In this document: positions 1 through 5,637 of the stretch, in pieces
How positions within the stretch are numbered: the first letter of the stretch is position 1
Layout of the letters: every line of letters begins with the position of its first letter
Assembly (NCBI GenBank): GCA_024697705.1
Contig: JAILFF010000065.1
Span: 1 to 11,270 of the forward strand
DNA length: 11,270 nt
Direction of reading: 5' to 3'
Origin: Ruminococcus sp.
GTDB taxonomy: Bacteria > Bacillota > Clostridia > Oscillospirales > Ruminococcaceae
Notes under the pieces: generated by a model
The model's input: the letters and a program-made list of their open reading frames with translations, nothing else
Told to the model about the DNA's origin: nothing
The model's database searches: none
Position numbers and translations under genes: made by a program

Positions 1-812
1 TATATATCGGCGGGAAGGCATATCAGCTGTATATGAGATTCATTGTCGATGAGCGCGACCCGCAGTTTGTGCAGTTCTATTACAAGTGGGTGACTATCTT
101 TTCACTGGTAACGCTTGCGGTAACGCTGCTGCTGTGCTGGCGAAAAAACGTGCTGAACAAGGCAAAGTACGCATTCGAGGATTATCAGCGCGACCTGACG
201 GACAGCCTTGCCCACGACATAAAAACGCCGCTCATGGCGATAAGCGGATATACCGAAAACGTGATGAGCGGCAAGCTCACCGACGAAGAACAGAAGGAAT
301 ATCTGACCGCAATTCTCGATAATGTTTCCTTTACCGATCGGCTGATAAGCAGGACTCTGTATCTCAATCACGCCGACAAAAGCAAATCCAAGCCCGAGCC
401 GATAAAGCTTGCGGATATGACGGAGGAAATGCTCGGCAAATACGCACCGATGCTTAGAGAGAAAAAGATAACATACGGCGTGAACGGAAACGCAGAGATC
501 AAAGCCGACAAAACGGCTATGGAAACGATCATGGAAAACCTTATTTCAAACGCGGTCAAGTATACGCCGAACGGCGGAACGGTCAAGATCGAGATAGACA
601 AAAAGCACCTGACGATCACCAATTCGGTCACGGAAAGAATAGACACAAAGGAGCTGAAACGACCGTTTGTGCGCGGAGATCAAGCCAGAAGCAACGCCGA
701 CGGCAACGGGCTGGGGCTTGCAATAGCAGAGCGTGCCGCCCTTTCCAACGGCTTTAAGCTAACGCTTTCCTGCACGGAAACGGAGTTCAAAACGGAGTTA
801 ATAAGAAGATAA
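1..812 (+). CDS. Sensor histidine kinase, C-terminal part (5' end outside window)
   Basis: The reading frame is open from the left edge (first full codon at position 3), so the protein starts upstream. About ten residues precede the Met at 33, which is probably internal. Numbering from that Met, a transmembrane segment lies at about 19-37, followed by a short linker and an H-box SLAHDIKTPLMAI with the phospho-acceptor His at 61. The N-box NLISNAVKYTPNGG is at 169-182 and the G2 box GNGLGLAIA at 224-232. This is a membrane-bound kinase that would autophosphorylate and pass phosphate to a response regulator, presumably encoded upstream. The usual DxGxG box is replaced by ITNSVTERID, followed by PFVRGD, a variant I know from some Firmicutes kinases of the VanS-like type. 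The input domain is outside the window, so the signal is unknown. The gene ends with TAA, and no clear terminator follows directly. Confidence 0.9.
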   Translation, partial: YIGGKAYQLYMRFIVDERDPQFVQFYYKWVTIFSLVTLAVTLLLCWRKNVLNKAKYAFEDYQRDLTDSLAHDIKTPLMAISGYTENVMSGKLTDEEQKEYLTAILDNVSFTDRLISRTLYLNHADKSKSKPEPIKLADMTEEMLGKYAPMLREKKITYGVNGNAEIKADKTAMETIMENLISNAVKYTPNGGTVKIEIDKKHLTITNSVTERIDTKELKRPFVRGDQARSNADGNGLGLAIAERAALSNGFKLTLSCTETEFKTELIRR

Positions 813-845
813 AAGATGAAAGATAAAAGATAATTCGCTAAGCAA

Positions 846-868
846 GGGCAAACCAAAAGTCTTAGGAA
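846..868 (+). repeat. 23-nt interspersed repeat, copy A
   Basis: This stretch begins GGGCAAACCAAAAG and is an exact reverse complement of 8532-8554. Here only one arm of the hairpin seen at the other copy is present, and it runs directly into the G-rich hairpin starting at 874. Two exact 23-nt copies about 7.7 kb apart in non-coding DNA point to a genome-wide repeat family. Confidence 0.8.
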
Positions 869-873
869 AGGGG

Positions 874-928
874 TGTGGGGGATAACCCTTCTTCTTGCAC
901 GAACTTGTTCGTGCAGGTTTCCCCCACA
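874..928. repeat. Nested hairpin, GTGGGGG/CCCCCAC outer arms
   Basis: The outer arms TGTGGGGG (874-881) and CCCCCACA (921-928) are perfect complements. They enclose a second perfect stem, TGCACGAAC (896-904) with GTTCGTGCA (907-915) and a TT loop. No T-tract follows on the + strand, so it is not a standard terminator. It looks like an interspersed repeat element. Confidence 0.7.
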
Positions 929-985
929 GAAGCGTGGAGCGGGCGGAAGTGAATCGGGGAAAGAAAGATGTACGGTTCAAAAATA

Positions 986-1072
986 AAATCGGCAATTCAT
1001 AAGAAAGCCTACAAAAACAAGCAAAGCGAATAGCTCTGCAAGTCTGTACTGAAACAAATGAATTGCCGATTT
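986..1072. repeat. 87-bp element bounded by 15-bp perfect inverted repeats
   Basis: AAATCGGCAATTCAT (986-1000) and ATGAATTGCCGATTT (1058-1072) are exact reverse complements around a 57-nt centre with no coding content. I found no clear target-site duplication next to it, so a MITE origin is possible but not shown. Confidence 0.6.
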
Positions 1073-1183
1073 CATATTTGCAGAAGAGCGAAGCGATTTC
1101 CGCAAATCGGAATCACCGTGCTGCAAGCTATTCACGGGCGAGCCCCTACATGAAATAAACGTGACAGGAGCAATCCCCGCCAT

Positions 1184-1340
1184 ACAAGTGTAATTTGTTA
1201 ATTGCGGTAATAAATGCCCGTTTACAGTATTCTATTTATAGTTGGTCAATATATCACCGTTCAAATCGACAATGTATCTGTATTATTCAAATTATTTTAT
1301 ATACGTTTAGCAAAAATCGCCTAAAAACGCAATATTTGAC
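1184..1340. other. AT-rich upstream region of the cellulase promoter
   Basis: This AT-rich stretch has no open frame of note. It may hold an UP element or upstream activator sites for the cellulase promoter, but I see no clear dyad apart from the downstream operator. Confidence 0.35.
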
Positions 1341-1369
1341 TTGACAGGTGTTCTTTACTGTGGTAATAT
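1341..1369 (+). promoter_or_regulatory. Sigma-A-type promoter of the GH9 cellulase
   Basis: A perfect -35 TTGACA (1341-1346) is followed, after exactly 17 bases, by the near-perfect -10 TAATAT (1364-1369). Transcription would start near 1376, leaving a leader of about 100 nt before the cellulase ATG. So strong a core promoter suggests high expression when not repressed. Confidence 0.8.
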
Positions 1370-1387
1370 ATAGTATAGGCAACCTAT

Positions 1388-1401
1388 TGAAAACGTTTTC
1401 T
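1388..1401. promoter_or_regulatory. LacI/CcpA-family operator (cre-like palindrome)
   Basis: TGAAAACGTTTTCT contains the 12-bp perfect palindrome GAAAACGTTTTC with a central CG, the hallmark of LacI-family operators. It fits the Firmicutes cre consensus TGWAARCGYTWNCW at every position. It lies about 12-25 bases downstream of the predicted start site, where a bound repressor would block RNA polymerase. Either CcpA (carbon catabolite repression) or a cellulose-responsive LacI-type regulator could bind here. The sequence cannot tell these apart. Confidence 0.75.
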
Positions 1402-1404
1402 TTA

Positions 1405-1433
1405 ATGCATCGTTGTCCGTTTGAACGCTGCAT
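1405..1433 (+). promoter_or_regulatory. Stem-loop in the cellulase mRNA leader
   Basis: ATGCATCGTT (1405-1414) pairs with AACGCTGCAT (1424-1433) with a single mismatch across 10 positions and a 9-nt loop. It sits between the operator and the ribosome binding site and has no T-tract. It may stabilise the 5' end of an abundant mRNA. Confidence 0.45.
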
Positions 1434-1475
1434 AAAGAACCGGCTCAAATAAACTTGCAGAAAGGAAGATCTTAA

Positions 1476-4400
1476 ATGGGAAAAAGTAAATTCCTGAAAA
1501 GATTTATCGCCGGCTTTTCCGCTGCGTCGATGATCTTCACGGAAAGCACAGCGCTGAATACCGGCGCGGCGGTCATCGACAAGGAAAATCCCAACAACTA
1601 TCACAACTACGCCGAGGCGCTCCAGCTGGCACTTTGCTTCTACGACGCCAATAAGTGCGGCGACGAGGTCGGCGAGGACGGCTATTACAGATGGCGTCAG
1701 GACTGCCATGTAAAGGACGGTTATATCCCGCTCCAGCCCATGAGCCCCATGCCTACCATAAACAAGGGCAAGACCGACGATCAGCTCACGGAAGATCAGG
1801 GTCTCGGCAAAGCCGACGACGGTAAGGAAAAGCCGAAGCCCGGCGACGACGACCCCGACCTCTATGTCGGCGTTAATATGTCGCAGGAGTTCATCGAAAA
1901 GAACAGAAAGTACTTAGACCCCGACGGCGACGGCACGCTCGATCTCACGGGCGGCTGGCACGACGCGGGCGACCACGTTAAGTTCGGTCTCCCCGGCAGC
2001 TATTCCGCTTCGACAGTCGGCTGGGGCTACTACGAGTTCCGCGATTCCTACAAGGAGCTCGGTCTCGACAAGCACGTTGAGGACGAACTCCGCTGGATAA
2101 ACGACTATTTCATGAAGGTAACGTTCCTCGACGACAAAGACAACGTTGTTGCCTACTGCTATCAGGTCGGCGAGGGTAATAACGACCATAACTACTGGTG
2201 CCCGCCCGAATTGCAGGTAGACGGCACGATGGTCGCTTCTTCCTCCTGCGCGGTCAAGCGTCCCGCTTACTTCGCGACCGAAGAAATGCCCGCCTCCGAC
2301 CAGTGCGCGGGTGCAGCGGCTTCGCTCGCCATCAACTACTTAAACTTCAAGGACACCGACCCGACTTACGCCAAGAAGTGCCTCAAATACGCTAAGGCGC
2401 TCTACGATTTCGCCGTAAAGACCCACGTTGAGGACTGGGAGCCCGGTAAGGTGCCGAACTGTTACAGCTTAGGCTACGACGGCGGCTTCTATACTTCGAG
2501 CTATGACTACGACGAGCTCGCATGGGCTGCCGTATGGCTCTACTACTGCACCGAGAACTACGATTATATCAACGATATCATCTCGGTCGATGAGGAAACC
2601 ACAAACGACAAGGGCGCTCACCCCTACACGGGCTACATGAAGCGCATCATCACCGATACCGGCAACTGCTGGCAGAACATCTGGGTACACTGCTGGGATA
2701 CCGTATGGGGCGGCGTTTTCGCTAAGCTCGCTCCCGTTACCAACACTGCCCGTGACTGGTACATCTTCCGCTACAACCTCGAATTCTGGTCGGGCTGCGG
2801 CGCAAGTGTAGACAGCTCCGAATGGGGCTACGAGCCCGTTCACGGTCACAAGTATTTCGGAATGGACGACTATCTCTGGAACACTCCGATGACCTGCGAC
2901 CAGATCGCCGATCTTCCCCTGAGCGAGACGAGCAGCGACTTCATAGCCAAGTCTCCCAAGGGCTGGGCAGTAGTATCGGGCTACGGTTCGGCACGTTATA
3001 ACACGGCTGCCGGTCTCTGTGCCTGCGTATACGCCAAGACCACCAAGGACGATACCTTCCTTCCCTGGGCAAGAGCTCAGATGGCTTACATTCTCGGCGA
3101 CAACCCGATGGGCTACGCTTACGAGGTAGGCTACGGCAACAGCTTTGCAAGCCACCCGCATCACCGTTCTTCTCACTGCTCGGCTACACAGAGCATGGAC
3201 GATCCTATCACACAGGTACACACCCTTTGGGGCGCTCTCGTGGGCGGTCCCGATCTTAAGGACAATCACGTTGACGAGACCAAGGACTACATCTACAACG
3301 AAGTTACCGACGACTATAACGCAGGCTTCTGCGGCGACCTCGCAGGTCTTTACCACTTCTACGGAAGAAAGGGCGGCATCGACGCCAAGGAAAACAAGCT
3401 GATCGAGAACTTCGATATGTCGGCTAACGCCAAGGGCTACGATCAGGTAGATAAGGACGGCAATCCGCTGCCCACAGGATATTTCGTATCGGGCGGCAAG
3501 TCGCAGGAAAAGGCTGACGGCATACAGCTCAAGCTTGTCCTCCACAACAGAACAGTCGATCCTCCGAGATTCGAGTGCGACGTTAAGGCAAGATACTATT
3601 TCAACATCAAGGAAATGCTCGACAACGGCTACGATATCAGCTATATCGTAGAGCGTATCGACTACGACCAGGAAGCAGGCTACACGAACAACAAGTCCCA
3701 CGCCGAGCTTTCCAAGCCCGTCAAGTACGATGACGACGGAACATACTACGTTGAGGTAACCTGGAAGGACTGCAAGTTCTACGGCAGCCGCGTATACCAG
3801 TTCGCTCTGACGACCAAGATGGACGACGAAAAGTACATCTTCCCCGAATGGGATTCTTCTAACGATTACAGCTATTCCGACCTCGTAAGCTTTGAGGACG
3901 ACAACTCTGCTGAGGCTATCACCGACAAGATCACGCTTTACGCCAACGACAAGCTTATCTGGGGTACAGAGCCCGACGGAACTAAGCCCTCCGACGAAAA
4001 AACGGAGCCCAAGCCCGATAATACCGAAACTTATACCGCTCCCGCTATCGCCTATAAGAAGGGCGACGGCGCTGTTAAGCTCTCCTGGACGGCAGTTAAG
4101 GGCGCTGAAAAGTACGGCGTAGCAGGCTATCAGAACGGCAAGTGGAATCTGATCAAAGAATCCGATACCAATTCTTATGTGCTTGACGGACTTACCGCAG
4201 GCAAGGAATACAAGGTCGCTGTTGTAACAAAGATCGGCGGCAAGTGGGTAAAGGATTACAGCAACGCTATAACCGTTACTCCCAATGCGAAAGATTCAAC
4301 GAGCACAGGCACGAACAAGTATCCCGTAGTCAAGACTCAGGTCAAGGACGGCAAGATCAGCTTCAAGTGGACGACTGTTCCGGGTGCCGAGAAGTACGGT

Positions 4401-4580
4401 ATAGGCATATATCAGTCGGGCAAGTGGAAGGCAGTCAAGCAGTTCGGCTCAACCGTCACCACATGGACTTCTTCCCGTGTCAAGAGCGGCAAATACAAGA
4501 TGGTCGTTCTTGCTAAGGTCAAGGGCAAGTGGGAAACCTCCGATATATCCAAGCGTGCGTTCATCGTTACCGTAAGCTAA
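1476..4580 (+). CDS. Secreted GH9 cellulase with CBM3c-like module and two C-terminal FN3-like repeats
   Basis: This 1034-residue extracellular enzyme should hydrolyse beta-1,4-glucan. The start is set by AGGA at 1463-1466. The signal peptide covers about 1-31 (basic, then hydrophobic, likely cut near TGAA). The GH9 domain spans about 41-632: NYAEALQLAL (44-53), the catalytic Asp motif WHDAGDHVKFGLP with D163 and D166, ILGDNPMGYAYEVGYG (539-554) with HPHHRSSH, and NEVTDDYNAGF with proton-donor E609. An acidic/lysine-rich insertion (about 97-127) interrupts the domain. Residues about 650-805 resemble CBM3c (ARYYFNIKEML, TYYVEVTWKD, WDSSNDYS), the GH9-CBM3c layout of processive endoglucanases. 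A Pro/Glu/Lys linker then leads to two FN3-like repeats (about 854-936 and 949-1034) sharing GAEKYG and YQ-GKWK. There is no dockerin, CBM37 or sorting signal. Lysine is nearly always AAG, unlike neighbouring genes. Activity assignment is firm; processivity is inferred from architecture. Confidence 0.96.
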   Translation: MGKSKFLKRFIAGFSAASMIFTESTALNTGAAVIDKENPNNYHNYAEALQLALCFYDANKCGDEVGEDGYYRWRQDCHVKDGYIPLQPMSPMPTINKGKTDDQLTEDQGLGKADDGKEKPKPGDDDPDLYVGVNMSQEFIEKNRKYLDPDGDGTLDLTGGWHDAGDHVKFGLPGSYSASTVGWGYYEFRDSYKELGLDKHVEDELRWINDYFMKVTFLDDKDNVVAYCYQVGEGNNDHNYWCPPELQVDGTMVASSSCAVKRPAYFATEEMPASDQCAGAAASLAINYLNFKDTDPTYAKKCLKYAKALYDFAVKTHVEDWEPGKVPNCYSLGYDGGFYTSSYDYDELAWAAVWLYYCTENYDYINDIISVDEETTNDKGAHPYTGYMKRIITDTGNCWQNIWVHCWDTVWGGVFAKLAPVTNTARDWYIFRYNLEFWSGCGASVDSSEWGYEPVHGHKYFGMDDYLWNTPMTCDQIADLPLSETSSDFIAKSPKGWAVVSGYGSARYNTAAGLCACVYAKTTKDDTFLPWARAQMAYILGDNPMGYAYEVGYGNSFASHPHHRSSHCSATQSMDDPITQVHTLWGALVGGPDLKDNHVDETKDYIYNEVTDDYNAGFCGDLAGLYHFYGRKGGIDAKENKLIENFDMSANAKGYDQVDKDGNPLPTGYFVSGGKSQEKADGIQLKLVLHNRTVDPPRFECDVKARYYFNIKEMLDNGYDISYIVERIDYDQEAGYTNNKSHAELSKPVKYDDDGTYYVEVTWKDCKFYGSRVYQFALTTKMDDEKYIFPEWDSSNDYSYSDLVSFEDDNSAEAITDKITLYANDKLIWGTEPDGTKPSDEKTEPKPDNTETYTAPAIAYKKGDGAVKLSWTAVKGAEKYGVAGYQNGKWNLIKESDTNSYVLDGLTAGKEYKVAVVTKIGGKWVKDYSNAITVTPNAKDSTSTGTNKYPVVKTQVKDGKISFKWTTVPGAEKYGIGIYQSGKWKAVKQFGSTVTTWTSSRVKSGKYKMVVLAKVKGKWETSDISKRAFIVTVS

Positions 4581-4640
4581 GCTGCGGCAGCGTCAATCAA
4601 AATGCAGCAGGTCAAACGACCCGAACAGATATGAAAACCC

Positions 4641-4686
4641 GAAAGCAGCTTCACGGAGCAGATCCGAGAAGCTGCTTTTCTTTCAT
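4641..4686 (+). terminator. Intrinsic terminator after the cellulase
   Basis: GAAAGCAGCTTC (4641-4652) pairs with GAAGCTGCTTTT (4668-4679), a 12-bp stem with one G-U pair, followed by a T-rich tail (TTTTCTTTC). It separates the cellulase transcript from the ABC transporter unit. Confidence 0.8.
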
Positions 4687-4691
4687 TTATT

Positions 4692-4707
4692 GTGACAAAA
4701 CTGTCAC
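4692..4707. promoter_or_regulatory. BceR-type response-regulator operator
   Basis: GTGACA (4692-4697) and TGTCAC (4702-4707) form a perfect dyad with a 4-nt AAAC spacer. This fits the TNACA-N4-TGTNA pattern I recall for BceR-family operators of Bacillus peptide-sensing systems. The centre lies about 53 bases upstream of the predicted start site, a usual position for an activator. The OmpR-family regulator encoded at 8594 is the natural candidate to bind. Confidence 0.65.
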
Positions 4708-4717
4708 TTAATAATTC

Positions 4718-4746
4718 ACCGAAAAGTCATTATGACGAGATATAAT
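4718..4746 (+). promoter_or_regulatory. Activator-dependent promoter of the ABC transporter unit
   Basis: A perfect -10 TATAAT (4741-4746) has no recognisable -35: at 17-bp spacing the hexamer is ACCGAA. This is typical of promoters that need an activator and agrees with the dyad at 4692-4707 just upstream. Transcription should start near 4753, giving a leader of about 25 nt. Confidence 0.6.
4726..4736. promoter_or_regulatory. Second dyad, GTCATTATGAC, inside the promoter
   Basis: A perfect 5+1+5 palindrome lies between the weak -35 region and the -10 of the ABC transporter promoter. Its position would suit a repressor, or a second half of regulator binding. It is short enough to be chance. 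Confidence 0.3.
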
Positions 4747-4777
4747 AAAAACATCAAATAAAACGGAGGAAAAAGAA

Positions 4778-5467
4778 ATGGAGATACTGAGAGTTGAAAA
4801 TATAGTTAAGGAATACGGCGACGGAGAAACAAAAGTGCGGGCGCTCGACGGCGTTTCGTTTTCGGTGGAAAAGGGCGAGTTCGTTTCGGTGATAGGTCCT
4901 TCGGGCAGCGGAAAATCCACGCTGCTGCATATACTGGGCGGCGTTGACAAGCCTACTTCGGGAAAGGTCTTCATCGACGGAACGGATATCTGCTCTCTCG
5001 GCGAGGATAAGCTTGCGGTGTTCAGGCGGCGGCAGATAGGGCTTGTTTATCAGTTCTACAACCTTATCCCGGTGCTTAATATCGACGAAAATATAGCGCT
5101 CCCCCACCTTCTCGACGGAAGAAAGCTCGACCGCGAAAGGCTCGACAGCATCGTTGAGCATTTGGGACTCAATGACAGAAGAGAAAACCTCCCGAGCCAG
5201 CTTTCGGGCGGTCAGCAGCAGCGAGTTTCGATAGGCAGAGCGCTTTACAGCCGCCCCGCGATACTCCTTGCCGACGAGCCGACGGGAAATCTCGACAGAA
5301 AGACGGGCGACGAGATAGCGGCTCTTCTGAAAGAATCGAACAGAGTGCAGAAGCAAACGCTGATACTCATAACCCACGACGAACGGCTCGCGATGCAGGC
5401 GGACAGAGTTTTCTTCCTCGAAGACGGAAGGCTAATCAGGAATGAAACGGTAAGAGCAAAGCTGTAA
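4778..5467 (+). CDS. ABC transporter ATP-binding protein (BceA/MacB/LolD-like)
   Basis: This 229-residue cytoplasmic ATPase powers the FtsX-type permease encoded next. It carries the whole motif set: Walker A GPSGSGKST (40-48), Q-loop Q92, ABC signature LSGGQ (142-146), Walker B ILLADEP (162-168) with catalytic E167, D-loop NLD (171-173) and switch H200. Length and motif wording (LVYQFYNLIPVLNIDENIALP) match the type VII/MacB subfamily, which drives mechanotransmission or export of lipids and peptides rather than nutrient uptake. The start is fixed by a strong GGAGG (4765-4769) 8 nt upstream. It is first in a unit under a BceR-like site, which suggests a role in resistance to an envelope-active peptide. 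It is separated from its permease by a 170-bp repeat-bearing gap, which is unusual. Family assignment is firm; the substrate is unknown. Confidence 0.95.
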   Translation: MEILRVENIVKEYGDGETKVRALDGVSFSVEKGEFVSVIGPSGSGKSTLLHILGGVDKPTSGKVFIDGTDICSLGEDKLAVFRRRQIGLVYQFYNLIPVLNIDENIALPHLLDGRKLDRERLDSIVEHLGLNDRRENLPSQLSGGQQQRVSIGRALYSRPAILLADEPTGNLDRKTGDEIAALLKESNRVQKQTLILITHDERLAMQADRVFFLEDGRLIRNETVRAKL

Positions 5468-5470
5468 AAA

Positions 5471-5617
5471 AGTGAATAGTGCAGAGTGAACAGTGAATAG
5501 TTATGGTGTTCGCTTCGCTCACGGATCTGATAATTTTCGGATTTCGCCGAAGTCGCTCCTTAACTGTTCACGGCATGAACTGTGGTTCGTGCAATCACTA
5601 ATAACTATTAACTATTT
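5471..5617. repeat. GTGAATAGT-family interspersed repeat between ATPase and permease genes
   Basis: The gap starts with iterated AGTGAATAGT/AGTGAACAGT units, then GTGAATAGTTATGG (5493-5506) pairing with CCTTAACTGTTCAC (5558-5571). It ends with ATAACTATTAACTATT. The stretch from about 5492 to 5522 matches 10331-10362 with only one or two changes, including GTTCGCTTCGCTCAC. It is therefore a second copy of the family inside the element at 10291-10519, here without the outer 16-bp terminal repeats. It begins 4 nt after the ATPase stop codon and ends just before the permease ribosome binding site. An open frame crossing it is not a gene. Confidence 0.75.
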
Positions 5618-5637
5618 GCGAAACGGAGATAATAAAG

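Larger units (their letters stand above)
813..1183. repeat. Non-coding gap dense with hairpins and interspersed repeats
   Basis: No convincing gene is visible. From left to right the stretch holds A-rich AAAGAT repeats (811-833), a 23-nt sequence (846-868) found inverted at 8532-8554, and a nested hairpin (outer arms 874-881 and 921-928, inner perfect 9-bp arms 896-904 and 907-915). These are followed by a 15-bp perfect inverted repeat (986-1000 and 1058-1072), a weaker ATTTGC-type stem near 1074-1110, and a small GGGC-GA-GCCC hairpin near 1136-1145. Such stacked hairpins are typical of old, non-autonomous repeat elements in clostridial intergenic DNA. They may also act as a bidirectional transcription barrier between the kinase and the cellulase. 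An open frame on the minus strand (977-1183) runs through the inverted repeat and has no coding character. Confidence 0.65.

Noticed and set aside
977..1183. Minus-strand open frame of 68 codons in the gap
   Set aside because: It runs through the 15-bp inverted repeat and neighbouring hairpins, with no domain. It is repeat DNA, not a gene.
813..1183. Riboswitch or structured regulatory RNA
   Set aside because: The hairpins have no conserved riboswitch core that I can recognise, and they lie upstream of the cellulase promoter, so they are not in its leader. Repeat elements explain them better.
2469..3701. Long open frame (410 codons) on the minus strand
   Set aside because: It is antisense to the cellulase. 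It arises from the strong codon bias of the + strand gene, and its translation is valine/alanine-rich with no domain.
4300..4580. Dockerin or sortase signal at the cellulase C-terminus
   Set aside because: There is no duplicated calcium-binding dockerin loop, no LPxTG and no terminal hydrophobic segment. The FN3-like repeats run to the stop codon.
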